Shown here: one piece after another, positions 27,057 to 36,128 of the stretch
How positions within the stretch are numbered: the stretch's first letter is position 1
Layout of the letters: every line of letters begins with the position of its first letter
Assembly (NCBI RefSeq): GCF_016904885.1
Contig: NZ_JADWYI010000001.1
Coordinates: 2,852,001-2,916,000, forward strand
DNA from: Archangium primigenium
Lineage (GTDB): Bacteria > Myxococcota > Myxococcia > Myxococcales > Myxococcaceae
Direction: 5' to 3'
Length of the DNA: 64,000 bases
Position numbers and translations under genes: made by a program
Notes under the pieces: model-generated
Databases searched by the model: none
What the model saw: only the letters and a program-made list of their open reading frames with translations
Told to the model about the DNA's origin: nothing

Positions 27057-27725
27057 ATGGCCCCCAAGAAGCCGCAGACCCACAACTTCCAGGCCCACCC
27101 GTGGCATGGCATCTCCCCGGGCGAGGAAGCCCCGGAGACCGTGACCACCTACGTGGAGATCGTCCCCACCGACACGGTGAAGTACGAGCTCGACAAGGAG
27201 GCGGGCATCCTGCGCCTGGACCGGCCCCAGCGCTTCTCCAGCCAGTGCCCCACGCTCTACGGCTTCGTGCCCCAGACGTACTGCGACGAGCTGGTGGCCA
27301 AGCGCTGCGCGGACCGCACCGGCATCAAGGACATCAAGGGCGATGGCGACCCGCTCGACATCTGCGTCTTGACGGAGAAGGTGATTCCCACGGGCGCGCT
27401 GCTGGTGCGCGCGGTGCCGGTGGGGGGCTTTCGCATGGTCGACGGCAACGAGGCCGACGACAAGATCATCGCCGTGCTGGAGTCGGACCTCGTCTACGGC
27501 GCCTTCCAGCACGTGGCGCAGCTGCCCACGGCGCTCGTGGAGCGGCTCAAGCACTACTTCCTGACCTACAAGCAGATCCCCAGCCAGGCCAAGCGCTCGG
27601 TGGAGATCGTCGAGATGTACGATCGCTCGGAGGCCCACGAGGTCATCGTGCGCAGCATGAAGGACTACCAGCGCGTGTACGGCCAGGGCTCGGCGAGCAA
27701 GCCCCGCGCGCGCGGCAAGCGCTGA
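27057..27725 (+). CDS. ppa: Inorganic pyrophosphatase (family I)
   Basis: A 222-residue soluble enzyme that hydrolyses PPi to phosphate with Mg2+. The family I signature GDGDPLDIC is intact, and KYELDKEAG and YGFVPQTYC match conserved active-site regions. It is longer than the common 170-180-residue bacterial enzyme, with an N-terminal extension and a basic C-terminal tail. ATG at 27057 has AGGTGA seven bases upstream; an in-frame GTG at 27048 overlaps the epmA end. Cotranscribed with epmA. Confidence 0.93.
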   Translation: MAPKKPQTHNFQAHPWHGISPGEEAPETVTTYVEIVPTDTVKYELDKEAGILRLDRPQRFSSQCPTLYGFVPQTYCDELVAKRCADRTGIKDIKGDGDPLDICVLTEKVIPTGALLVRAVPVGGFRMVDGNEADDKIIAVLESDLVYGAFQHVAQLPTALVERLKHYFLTYKQIPSQAKRSVEIVEMYDRSEAHEVIVRSMKDYQRVYGQGSASKPRARGKR

Positions 27726-27752
27726 GTCCCCTCTCTCCCAGGTGTCCGTGAC

Positions 27753-28547
27753 GTGTCCGCGCCGCTCGACTCCCGCCTGATCGCCAGCTTCGGCGTCGCC
27801 ATCGTCTTCGACGTGCTGATGCCCGTCCTGCTCGTGCTGGCGGCGCGGCGGCGCTGGGGCATCGCCTGGAAGACCGTGGGGGTGGGGGTCCTGACCTTCA
27901 CCTTCTCGCAATTGCTCACCCGCGTGCCCGCGGTGTGGGGGGTGCAATACCTGCTGCGCGACGCGCTCAAGGCCTCCGAGTCCCTGCGCCTGCTGTGGCT
28001 CGTGGTGCTGAGCCTGTCCGCGGGCCTGTTCGAGGAGACCGCGCGGCTCGTGGCCTTCAAGTACCCCTTGCGGGAGCTGCGGCGGTGGAAGGACGCCGTG
28101 GGCCTGGGCCTGGGGCACGGCGGCCTGGAGTCGGCCGTGCTCGTGGGGGGCCTGGCCGCGCTGGGGCTGGTCAACGTGGTGGTCCTCTCGCGGATGGATC
28201 CCTCGGCGATGTCGCTCCCCGCCGAGCAGCTCGAGCAGATCCGCGCCGCCCAGGCCCACGTGGCCGCGATGCGCTGGTGGGAGCCGCTGCTGGGCGCGTA
28301 CGAGCGCCTGGGCGCGGTGGTGATGCACGTGGGCTTCAGCGTGCTCGTGCTCCAGCGCTTCTCCCGAGGACACGTCGGTTGGTACTGGGGCGCCGTGGGC
28401 CTGCACGCGCTGTCCAACCTCGCCGCCGTGTGGGTGATGCAGTCCTGGGGCGCGGTGGCCGCCGAGGGCGTGATGACCGTCTTCGCCCTCGCGACCCTGG
28501 GACTCGCGCTGCGGCTGCGAGAGGGTCCCGCGTCCGGCGCCGCTTAG
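27753..28547 (+). CDS. YhfC-family intramembrane metalloprotease-like protein
   Basis: A 264-residue protein with about seven hydrophobic segments. The motifs of the YhfC/CPBP (Abi-like) group are present in order: FEETARLVAFK, GLGHGGLES, and a late HALSN. In related glutamic-type intramembrane proteases the Glu and His residues form the active site within the membrane. The start is GTG at 27753 with AGGTG about 11 bp upstream. It lies 27 bp after the pyrophosphatase gene and may share its transcript. Its stop codon overlaps that of the convergent TonB-like gene. The substrate is unknown. Confidence 0.8.
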   Translation: MSAPLDSRLIASFGVAIVFDVLMPVLLVLAARRRWGIAWKTVGVGVLTFTFSQLLTRVPAVWGVQYLLRDALKASESLRLLWLVVLSLSAGLFEETARLVAFKYPLRELRRWKDAVGLGLGHGGLESAVLVGGLAALGLVNVVVLSRMDPSAMSLPAEQLEQIRAAQAHVAAMRWWEPLLGAYERLGAVVMHVGFSVLVLQRFSRGHVGWYWGAVGLHALSNLAAVWVMQSWGAVAAEGVMTVFALATLGLALRLREGPASGAA

Positions 28548-29374
28548 CGCACCTCGAGCAGTCGCACGCGCTTGTAGAGGTGCTGCCCGGCGGGCAGCTG
28601 GAGCTGCGTGGGCGTCATCTCCGCGCTGAACTCGAGGCCCCCCTCGGGCGCGGGAGGGTGCTCGGCGACGGTGAGCTCCGCCTCCCACAGGCTCCGCACG
28701 AGGGCCCCCTCCTGACGAGGGGGGTCTGGGGCCAGGAGCCCCTGGCGCCTGGCGGCGTCGAGGAGGGCCTGCACCGCCACGACATCCAGGCGCGGATCAT
28801 GACTGGAGGCGACGACCCGCACGCTGAGCACCTGGCCCCGGGCATCCTGGAAGATGTGCATCCGGGTGTGCCGGGCGGTCCGGACCGCCTGCTTCGTCTC
28901 GCGGCGCAGGGCCTTCCTGTCTCGTGCGTCGGCCGCCGCCACGATGCGCCCCACCTCGTGCTGGGCGCCGACGCTCATCGCGAAGGCGCCCTCGAAGCCG
29001 ATGGCCGCCAGGTAGGGCTCGGGGTTCCAGTGCTGGAGCATCGACCGCCCCAGCGTGAAGAACGTGGGATGCAAGCCGCCGGAGGCATCCTCCAAATCGG
29101 GGGCCTTCGCGGCGTTGGACAGGGGCTTGGACAGCCGACGCGTGACCTTGGGGGCGGGGGCGCGAATCGGCTGGGTGCTCCCAGGCGGGGCCGACGGTGG
29201 CGCGGGGCGGAGGGGGATCTCGACCTCCACGAACTGGAGCTGGGTGGGATGCTGGAGCGGCTCCACGGGAGGGGGCTCGGGCTCGCTCCGGCTCCAGAGC
29301 CAGACGCCCAGACCCAGATGCATGCCCACGCTGAGCAGCAGCGCGCGGGGCAGGCGGTGGGAGGAGGGCGGCAT
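28544..29374 (-). CDS. TonB-like energy-transducer/periplasmic protein
   Basis: A 276-residue protein with one N-terminal membrane segment (about residues 10-27), a Pro-rich span (about 32-75) and a C-terminal domain whose DARGQVLSVRVVASS followed by ALLDAARRQG resembles the TonB C-terminal fold. The overall plan (membrane anchor, Pro-rich spacer, TonB-like tip) fits a TonB-family protein, but the C-terminal match is weak and ExbB/ExbD genes are absent nearby. The ATG at 29374 has no Shine-Dalgarno. A TonB-receptor fusion is encoded 4 kb away, although the two are not adjacent. Confidence 0.65.
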   Translation of the reverse strand: MPPSSHRLPRALLLSVGMHLGLGVWLWSRSEPEPPPVEPLQHPTQLQFVEVEIPLRPAPPSAPPGSTQPIRAPAPKVTRRLSKPLSNAAKAPDLEDASGGLHPTFFTLGRSMLQHWNPEPYLAAIGFEGAFAMSVGAQHEVGRIVAAADARDRKALRRETKQAVRTARHTRMHIFQDARGQVLSVRVVASSHDPRLDVVAVQALLDAARRQGLLAPDPPRQEGALVRSLWEAELTVAEHPPAPEGGLEFSAEMTPTQLQLPAGQHLYKRVRLLEVR

Positions 29375-29429
29375 CCGGGCGGAGATTCAACCACGACCCA
29401 GGAGCGGGCTGGATGCGCGAGAAAGAGTG

Positions 29430-29458
29430 TTGCTGACCCTTTCCCCGCCCGCTAGATT
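29430..29458 (+). promoter_or_regulatory. Probable promoter of the NAD salvage operon
   Basis: TTGCTG (29430-29435) and TAGATT (29453-29458) are separated by 17 bp. The predicted start near 29465 is just upstream of the AGGAGG ribosome-binding site at 29468-29473 and the ATG at 29480. A 7-bp inverted repeat (AGCGGGC near 29403, GCCCGCT near 29447) brackets the -35 region and could be an operator. Confidence 0.5.
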
Positions 29459-29479
29459 GCCGTCCCAGGAGGCACATCC

Positions 29480-30931
29480 ATGGGAAGTCCGCTGCTCGCG
29501 ACGGACGGCTACAAGTTCAGCATGGCCGAGGCCGGCTGGCCGTTGCGCCGGGAGACGTTCTACTACTCGCACCGCAAGGGAGGGCAGCAGGTGGTCCCCC
29601 TGGACATCGCGTCCTACGTGCGCGCGCTGCTGCCCACGCCCACCGAGGCGGACTACGCCTACCTGGCGCGCAACAGCTACGAGATGGGGGCGGGCTTCAA
29701 GGCGGCCATCCGCAAGCAGGAGCTGGTCATCCGGGCGCTGCCCAAGGGCGCGCGCTTCTACCCGCGCGAGCCGGTGTTCACGCTGACGGGCAGCTCGGCG
29801 CTGGTGTCGTGGCTGGAGCCGTTGCTGCTCCAGCTCAACTTCCGCATCCAGGTGGCCTCGGTGGCGCTCACGGATCGCGAGGCGCTGGCCCAGGCGCTCG
29901 CCGTGGTGTCGTGCGAGGAGGAGAAGCGCATCGCCCTGGAGACGCTGGACGCGGTGGGCGCGGCGCCCGTGCCCATCCGGGTGGACACGGAGGGCTATCA
30001 CGCGCGCGTGGTCGCGGTGGTGAAGGACCTGGTGGCGGCGGTGGGGGACGCGAGCCGCATCTTCGAGGTGGGCCTGCGCGCGGCCACGTGCCTGCAGCAG
30101 CATGAGATCGCCTTGCGCGCCTGTCACGAGGCGGGGGTGACCCGCACGAGCAACGTGCTCCTGGCCGAGAAGCTGGGGATGATTCCCGTGGGCACCATGG
30201 GCCACGAGCACGTGCAGCGCTACGGCCAGGACGAGGCGGCCTTCCGCGCCATCCGCGAGCGGCGGCCCGAGCGCTCCAGCTTCCTCCTGGACACCTACGA
30301 CACGCTGGCCTCGGGGCTGCCCACGGCCTTCCGCATCATCCACGAGGAGCCCAACGCGGGGGACTCCATCCGCTTCGACTCGGGCGACAAGAAGAAGCAG
30401 TACACGCTGGCGGTGTCGCGGGCGAAGCAGGAGGGCATCAAGCCGGTGCTCATCCTGGAGGACGGCCTGGACGCCCAGGCCACGCGCGAGTTCGAGGCCC
30501 TGCGCGCCGAGTTCGGCTGGGAGCCCTCGCAGCAGTTCTACGGCTACGGCGGCTTCATCGTGGCGCGCACCATGGCGAGCCCCTTCACGCGTGACCGCGT
30601 GGCGGCCGTCTACAAGCTGGCGTGCACGGGCCATGTGCCCACCATGAAGTTCGGCAACGAGCTGGCCGAGGGCAAGCAGAGCATCCCGGGCACGCCGGTG
30701 GTGTTCCGCCGGGTGAGTGGCACGGGGCCCATCGGCCTCGTGGGGCAGCACGGCGAGGCGCCGCCCGAGGGCTACGTGCTGCTCAGCGGCGCGGCCGCGG
30801 ACACCACGCCCGCGGAGAGCGAGCCCGCGCCGCGCATCGCGTACACGGCGGCCACCCAGGCCCTGGTGGACGAGCTGCGCGAGCGGCACTTCCCCCACAA
30901 GCCCGTCGCCGCCGCCCCCATCGCCAGCTGA
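29480..30931 (+). CDS. pncB: Nicotinate (or nicotinamide) phosphoribosyltransferase
   Basis: A 483-residue enzyme of the NAPRT/NAMPT family, joining nicotinate (or nicotinamide) with PRPP to give the mononucleotide for NAD salvage. N-terminal LATDGYKFSMAEA matches the family's opening motif. VGTMGHEHVQRYG carries the His region near the active site, and SIRFDSGD is the phosphate-binding segment. AGGAGG precedes the ATG. The next gene is nicotinamidase-like and the third an NrtR-type regulator, so nicotinate is the more likely substrate. Confidence 0.88.
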   Translation: MGSPLLATDGYKFSMAEAGWPLRRETFYYSHRKGGQQVVPLDIASYVRALLPTPTEADYAYLARNSYEMGAGFKAAIRKQELVIRALPKGARFYPREPVFTLTGSSALVSWLEPLLLQLNFRIQVASVALTDREALAQALAVVSCEEEKRIALETLDAVGAAPVPIRVDTEGYHARVVAVVKDLVAAVGDASRIFEVGLRAATCLQQHEIALRACHEAGVTRTSNVLLAEKLGMIPVGTMGHEHVQRYGQDEAAFRAIRERRPERSSFLLDTYDTLASGLPTAFRIIHEEPNAGDSIRFDSGDKKKQYTLAVSRAKQEGIKPVLILEDGLDAQATREFEALRAEFGWEPSQQFYGYGGFIVARTMASPFTRDRVAAVYKLACTGHVPTMKFGNELAEGKQSIPGTPVVFRRVSGTGPIGLVGQHGEAPPEGYVLLSGAAADTTPAESEPAPRIAYTAATQALVDELRERHFPHKPVAAAPIAS

Positions 30932-30951
30932 GTGTCCCCCCGGAGGTCGTC

Positions 30952-31923
30952 ATGTCGCTGCCCATCCCGTCGTTCTACAACGAGAAGCAGGTCAACACGT
31001 TGTACCTGGAGCGCTCCGCGCTGGTGACGGCGGAGGCCCGCAAGTACGCGGCCGAGCACAAGCTCCGGCCCGCGAGCGAGGACCGGTTGCGCATCGCCGC
31101 CTTCGGCATCGACGTGCAGGTGGGCTTCTGCCTTCCCGAGGGCGCGCTCTTCGTGCCCGGCGCGGTGGAGGACACCCGGCGCACGTTGACCTGGCTGTAC
31201 TCGAACCTGGAGAAGATCACCTCGCTCGTCTTCTCCCTGGACACGCACAACGCCTTCCAGATCTTCCACCCGGACTGGTGGCGGGACGCGCGCGGCAACC
31301 CGCCCGCGCCCATGACGGTCATCACCGCGGCGGAGGTCCGCTCGGGCCGCTGGCGCGCCACGCGTCAGCCGGAGAAGAGCCTCGCCTACTGCGAGAACCT
31401 GGAGTCCTCGGGCCGCTACGTGCTGACCATCTGGCCCTACCACTCGCTGCTCGGCAGCCTCGGCCACGCGCTGCTGCCCTCGGTCATGGAGGCGAGCCTC
31501 TTCCACGCCGTGGCGCGCGACACGCCCACGCGCTTCGATCTCAAGGGCGAGGAGCCCCTCACCGAGAGCTACTCCGTGCTGTCCCCCGAGGTGAAGGACC
31601 TCGCGGGGCAGAAGGTGGGCGAGTTCAACCAGAAGCTCTTCGACTACCTGCGCGCCTTCGATCGCGTCTACGTCTTCGGCCAGGCCAAGTCCCACTGCGT
31701 GCTGTCCACGCTGATGGACCTCAAGCAGGCCATCGAGGCGACGGACCGCTCCCTGATGAAGCGCATCTACATCCTCGAGGACGCGATGAGCCCCGTGCGG
31801 CCGCCCATGATTCATCCGCTGCCGCCAGCGCTGGACTTTCCTCGATTGGCCGACGCTGGCATCCAGGCGCTGCGCGAGGCGGGCATGCGGGTGGTACGGA
31901 CCACCGACCCGATCGACGCGTGA
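30952..31923 (+). CDS. Isochorismatase-family hydrolase, probable nicotinamidase
   Basis: A 323-residue cysteine hydrolase of the isochorismatase/PncA fold. Asp in FGIDVQVGFC and Cys in GQAKSHCVLSTL correspond to the catalytic Asp and Cys. DTHNAFQIFHP supplies the Asp/His metal ligands seen in nicotinamidases. It is longer than typical PncA (about 200), with an N-terminal extension and an inserted region. CGGAGG precedes the ATG 20 bp after pncB. Converting nicotinamide to nicotinate would feed the upstream phosphoribosyltransferase. Confidence 0.82.
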   Translation: MSLPIPSFYNEKQVNTLYLERSALVTAEARKYAAEHKLRPASEDRLRIAAFGIDVQVGFCLPEGALFVPGAVEDTRRTLTWLYSNLEKITSLVFSLDTHNAFQIFHPDWWRDARGNPPAPMTVITAAEVRSGRWRATRQPEKSLAYCENLESSGRYVLTIWPYHSLLGSLGHALLPSVMEASLFHAVARDTPTRFDLKGEEPLTESYSVLSPEVKDLAGQKVGEFNQKLFDYLRAFDRVYVFGQAKSHCVLSTLMDLKQAIEATDRSLMKRIYILEDAMSPVRPPMIHPLPPALDFPRLADAGIQALREAGMRVVRTTDPIDA

Positions 31924-32636
31924 GGGCTCCGGACGTCCTGCGAGCCCGCCAGAGCCTGGCGCCCCATGCGCGCCCGGCGGTGGCGGTGGACCTGGTCATC
32001 CTGACGCTGGTGGACGGCGCGCTGCACGTGCTGCTCATCCGCCGGGGCGAGGCGCCCTTCGAGGGGCACCTGGCGCTGCCGGGGGGCTTCCTGCGCGTGG
32101 GCGATGGGGTGGAGGACCAGGGCGAGGACCTGGACCTGGCGGCGGCGCGCGAGCTCCAGGAGGAGACGGGGCTCGCGCCCGGGGACGTGCTCCTGGAGCA
32201 GTTCGCCACCTTCGGGCGGCCGGGACGGGATCCGCGCATGCGGGTGCTGTCGGTGGCGTACTACGCGCTGGTGCGGCCGGAGCTCTGCCCGCGGGTGCGC
32301 GCGGGCGGCGACGCGGAGGAGACGTTCTGGGCGCCCGTGGCGGACCTGGTCGGCAGCACGCTCGCCTTCGACCATGGGCACATCCTCCAGGTGGCGCTCG
32401 CGCGCATGCGCGACAAGCTGGACACCTCCGCGCTGGCGTTCTCGCTCGTGCCCGAGCGCTTCACCATTCCGGAGCTGCGCACGGTCTTCTCCGCCGTGAA
32501 GGGCGAGGCGCAGGACCCGGGCAATTTCCGCCGCAAGGTGAAGCGGCTCGTCGAGGACGGGGTGCTGGAGCCCGCGCCGGGCGTGCGGCGCACGGCCTCC
32601 AAGCCCGCGGCGCTCTACCGCTTCCGCGCCTCCTGA
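31920..32636 (+). CDS. nrtR: NrtR-type NUDIX transcriptional regulator of NAD metabolism
   Basis: A 238-residue protein. Residues 15-150 form a NUDIX domain; the REXXEEXG part (ARELQEETGL) is intact but the loop before it is lengthened. Residues about 165-235 form a winged helix (FTIPELRTVFSAV ... FRRKVKRLVEDG) as in NrtR, which senses ADP-ribose and represses NAD genes. GTG at 31920 overlaps the upstream stop (GTGA), so it is translated together with the salvage enzymes it probably controls. Whether the NUDIX part still hydrolyses substrate cannot be told. No operator of the proteobacterial NrtR type was recognised upstream of pncB. Confidence 0.85.
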   Translation: MRAPDVLRARQSLAPHARPAVAVDLVILTLVDGALHVLLIRRGEAPFEGHLALPGGFLRVGDGVEDQGEDLDLAAARELQEETGLAPGDVLLEQFATFGRPGRDPRMRVLSVAYYALVRPELCPRVRAGGDAEETFWAPVADLVGSTLAFDHGHILQVALARMRDKLDTSALAFSLVPERFTIPELRTVFSAVKGEAQDPGNFRRKVKRLVEDGVLEPAPGVRRTASKPAALYRFRAS

Positions 32637-32640
32637 GCCC

Positions 32641-33426
32641 ATGCGCGGACGGACCTCCGAGGGGCGCCTCCAGGCGCTGGACGCCTACCTGCTCCACCAC
32701 GAGCGGCCCCTGCTCACGCGCCAGGACGGCGACTGGGCGCGGGCCGTGTTCGTGGACGTGGGCCTGGGCGAGCAGCCGTGGACCACGCTCGAGAGCGCGC
32801 GGGCCTTCCGGGAGGTGAACGCCGCGCTGCGCGTGGTGGGTGTGGAGGCGGACCCGGCCCGGGTGGCGTCCGCCCGCGTCCATGCCGACGCGCTCACCGA
32901 CTTCCGCGAGGGCGGCTTCACGCTGCCCCTGCGGCCGGACGAGACCGTCCGCCTCATCCGCGCCACCAACCTGCTGCGGGGCTACCGCGCCGAGGACGTG
33001 CCCGGCGTCCACCAAGTGCTGGGCGAGCGGCTGCTGGAGGGTGGCCTCTTGGTGGAGGGGAGCACGGACACGTCGGGCGCGGTGGGCGTGTCCCACCTGC
33101 TGCGGCGCACGGGGTCGGGGCTGGCGCGCGAGGCGCTGCTGTTCCACACGGACTTCAGCCGCGGCTTCGCCCCCGTGCTCTTCCGCGACTGGCTGCCCCG
33201 CGACTTTCGCCGCAGGGTGAAACCCGGCGAGCCCATCCATGACTTCTTCGTCTACTGGACAGAAGCGTGGAGCGCGGCGCGCGCTGGGGGGCACGTGTCT
33301 CCCCCGGAGGCCTTCCGTCACTCGCTCCAGGGGCTGTCCAGGCGCGTGGAGGGCCTGGTGCTGGAGCCGTGGCTGCTCGACCACGGCTACGCGCTCTGGC
33401 GGCCCACGGGCGGCGTGTTCGGTTAA
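32641..33426 (+). CDS. Probable SAM-dependent methyltransferase
   Basis: A 261-residue protein with a degenerate class I methyltransferase layout: FVDVGLGEQPWTT for the glycine-rich SAM loop, VVGVEADP for the acidic residue after strand 2, and VRLIRATNLLRGY further on. The first 20 residues are Arg-rich. It begins 4 bp after the nrtR stop and is probably in the same transcript, although nothing ties it to NAD metabolism. The target is unknown. Confidence 0.65.
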   Translation: MRGRTSEGRLQALDAYLLHHERPLLTRQDGDWARAVFVDVGLGEQPWTTLESARAFREVNAALRVVGVEADPARVASARVHADALTDFREGGFTLPLRPDETVRLIRATNLLRGYRAEDVPGVHQVLGERLLEGGLLVEGSTDTSGAVGVSHLLRRTGSGLAREALLFHTDFSRGFAPVLFRDWLPRDFRRRVKPGEPIHDFFVYWTEAWSAARAGGHVSPPEAFRHSLQGLSRRVEGLVLEPWLLDHGYALWRPTGGVFG

Positions 33427-33474
33427 GACTTCTTGTTCTTCGGGGGGTCCACTCGTGGCTTAAATGCGGTCACC

Positions 33475-36126
33475 GTGACCTTCCCCCGCTTCTCGCCCTG
33501 GTCGCTGCTCGTCGTCCTCCTGCTCGTCGCACCCCACGTCCGGGCCCAGGCCTACGAGGGCGCGCGCCGCGAGGAGGTGGACGCGGGCGTGCATACCCCC
33601 GTGTTGACCAAGCCGCCCGAGCTCGTGCGCACCGTGGAGGCCGTCTACCCCGCCGAGGCGGCTGCCGCCGGCCGGACGGCCTCGGTGCAGATGCTCATCA
33701 CCCTGGACGCGCAGGGCCGGGTGTCCGACGCCCAGGTCACCACCCCGGTGGGTGAGGGCTTCGACGAGGCGGCGCTCGCGGCGGTGAAGCAGTTCGAGTT
33801 CACCCCGGCCGAGGTGGATGGCGTACCGGCGCCCATCCAGCTCCAGTACGTCTACAACTTCGTGCTCCAGGCGCCCCCGCCGCCGCCGGAGGACGCGCCG
33901 CCGCCCGTGCCCCAGTCCACGCTCACCGGGCAATTGCTCGCGCGCGGCAGCCGCACGCGCGTGGAGGGCGCCACGGTGCGCTGTGGCGACGACCCCGAGG
34001 CCCCCGAGGCCACGAGCGACGCGGAGGGCCGCTTCACCCTGCGGGTGCCCTCGGGCGTCTGTGACGTGCGCGTGGTGGCGGGCGACTACCACCTCTTCGC
34101 CACGAAGGAGACCCTGGCCCCCTCGGAGACGACGGAGGTCATCTTCTACCTGATGCCCAAGGCGCCGGGCTTCGAGACGGTGGTGCGCGGGGCGCGCGAG
34201 AAGAAGGAGGTGGTGCGCCGCACCCTGGAGCGCCAGGAGTTGCAGAAGGTGCCGGGCAGCTTCGGTGACCCCATCCGCGTGCTGCAGAACCTGCCGGGCG
34301 TGGCCCGCTCGCCCTTCATCACCGGCCAGCTCATCGTGCGTGGCGCCGCGCCGGACCAGACGCTCACCTTCTTCGACGGGGTGGAGGTGCCGCTGCTCTA
34401 CCACCTGGGCGGTGGCCCGTCGGTGGTCAACGCCGAGTTCGTGGACCGCATCGACTTCTTCCCGGGCGGCTTCGGCTCGCGCTACGGCCGCGCGGTGGGC
34501 GGCATCGTGGACGTGGCCACGCGCAAGGGCGCCTCCGACACGCTGCACGGCTCGGTGAAGGTGGACCTGCTGGACTCGGGCTTCTTCCTGGAGGCCCCCA
34601 TCACGGACGGCATCTCCATCGCCGGTGCCGCGCGGCGCTCCTACGTGGACGTGCTCCTGCCGCTCGTGCTGCCGGAGGACCCCGAGGGCGGCACGCTGCT
34701 CGTGCTGCCGCGCTACTGGGACTACCAGGTGCGCATGGACTTCGGCGCCAAGCGCGGAGAGAAGGGGGCGGGCCACAGCTCCGGCTACGTGATGGCCTTC
34801 GGTTCGGACGACCTGCTGCGGGTGGTGGCCACCGGCGGCGGTCGCAACCGCGACGTCACCGTGGACGCGCGCACGCTCTTCCACCGCGTCAAGGGCGACT
34901 GGACGTGGCGCAAGGGCAACCTCACCTCCGTGGTCACGCCCTATTTCGGCTACGACCTGGGCAGCTTCGGCTTCGGCACGACGAAGCTCGACGCGAACGT
35001 CTGGTCGCTCGGCCTGCGCGAGGACCTGTCCTTGGAACTGCGGCCCTGGCTCGTCGCGCGCGCGGGCGCGGACCTCCGCTTCGAGCACCTGGTGGGGGAG
35101 GGCACCCTGCCGTCCGTGGGCGGCATCCAGTACCCGGCCTTCCCGGGCGCGGAGCCCCTGGCGGAGGTGCAGGCCATCAAGCGCGTGGCGAACACCTTCG
35201 ACAGCGCGCTCTTCGCGGAGGTGGACGTCAAGGCGGGGCCGGTGACGGTGACGCCGGGCCTGCGCGCCACGTACTCGCGCATCTACGGCCAGACGCGCTA
35301 CGCGTTGGATCCCCGCCTGTGGGCGCGCTGGGTGCTCACGGAGAAGATGGCGCTCAAGGGCAGCCTGGGCCTGTACAGCCAGCCGCCGGAGGCCTTCAAC
35401 CTGGAGCCCGCGCCGCTGGGCAACCCCCGGCTGTCCTACGAGCGCGCCTTCCAGTCGAGCCTGGGCGTGGAGCGGCAGATCACCGACGCCATCGGCCTGG
35501 ACGTCACCGGCTACTTCAACCGCCGGTATGACCTGGTGGTCAGCCCCGGGGACCGGGTGGTCAACGCGGACGGCTCCATCACGAGCTACCCGTACTCCAA
35601 CCGGGGCCTGGGCCGCGCGTACGGCATGGAGGTGATGTTGCGCCACGCCGTCACGCGCAACTTCTTCGGCTGGCTGGCCTATACGCTCAACCGCTCCGAG
35701 CAGCGGCGCGCGGGAGGAGATCCCTACCGGCTGACCACGTTCGACCAGACGCACATCCTCACCGCGGTGGGCAGCTACCGGCTGCCCTACGGCCTGGAGC
35801 TGGGCGCGCGCATGCGGTACGTGACGGGCCGACCCACCACGCCCTTGCAGCACACCTTCGACCGGTACGACGTGGACCGCAACCGCTTCTACGGCACCTA
35901 CGGGCCCACGGATTCGGCCCGCTTCAAGGCCTTCCACCAGCTGGATCTGCGGTTGGACAAGAACTGGCTGTTCGATCGCTGGACGCTCACCGCGTACATC
36001 GATGTGCAGAACGTCTACAACGCCTCCAACGTGGAGGCGACCTTCTACGACTACCGCTACCGGGAGCAGTTCGAGGTGCCTGGCATCCCGATCCTCCCGG
36101 TCGTCGGCGTCAAGGGGAGTTTCTGA
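33475..36126 (+). CDS. TonB C-terminal domain fused to a TonB-dependent receptor
   Basis: An 883-residue outer-membrane protein. After a signal peptide (cleavage near AHVRA-Q) comes a TonB C-terminal-like domain (about 40-125, with VDAGVHTP and SDAQVTTPVGEGFDEAALAAVKQFEF). A Pro-rich spacer and a carboxypeptidase-regulatory-like beta domain (about 145-215) follow. Then come a plug domain (about 240-345, VLQNLPGVARSPF, QLIVRGAAPDQT) and a beta barrel to the C-terminal Phe. The receptor should take up a ligand, but the TonB-like domain is on the receptor rather than on the inner-membrane transducer. GTG at 33475 was chosen; TTAAAT lies nine bases upstream and no Shine-Dalgarno is seen. A lipoprotein gene follows after two bases. 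Confidence 0.85.
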   Translation: MTFPRFSPWSLLVVLLLVAPHVRAQAYEGARREEVDAGVHTPVLTKPPELVRTVEAVYPAEAAAAGRTASVQMLITLDAQGRVSDAQVTTPVGEGFDEAALAAVKQFEFTPAEVDGVPAPIQLQYVYNFVLQAPPPPPEDAPPPVPQSTLTGQLLARGSRTRVEGATVRCGDDPEAPEATSDAEGRFTLRVPSGVCDVRVVAGDYHLFATKETLAPSETTEVIFYLMPKAPGFETVVRGAREKKEVVRRTLERQELQKVPGSFGDPIRVLQNLPGVARSPFITGQLIVRGAAPDQTLTFFDGVEVPLLYHLGGGPSVVNAEFVDRIDFFPGGFGSRYGRAVGGIVDVATRKGASDTLHGSVKVDLLDSGFFLEAPITDGISIAGAARRSYVDVLLPLVLPEDPEGGTLLVLPRYWDYQVRMDFGAKRGEKGAGHSSGYVMAFGSDDLLRVVATGGGRNRDVTVDARTLFHRVKGDWTWRKGNLTSVVTPYFGYDLGSFGFGTTKLDANVWSLGLREDLSLELRPWLVARAGADLRFEHLVGEGTLPSVGGIQYPAFPGAEPLAEVQAIKRVANTFDSALFAEVDVKAGPVTVTPGLRATYSRIYGQTRYALDPRLWARWVLTEKMALKGSLGLYSQPPEAFNLEPAPLGNPRLSYERAFQSSLGVERQITDAIGLDVTGYFNRRYDLVVSPGDRVVNADGSITSYPYSNRGLGRAYGMEVMLRHAVTRNFFGWLAYTLNRSEQRRAGGDPYRLTTFDQTHILTAVGSYRLPYGLELGARMRYVTGRPTTPLQHTFDRYDVDRNRFYGTYGPTDSARFKAFHQLDLRLDKNWLFDRWTLTAYIDVQNVYNASNVEATFYDYRYREQFEVPGIPILPVVGVKGSF

Positions 36127-36128
36127 TC

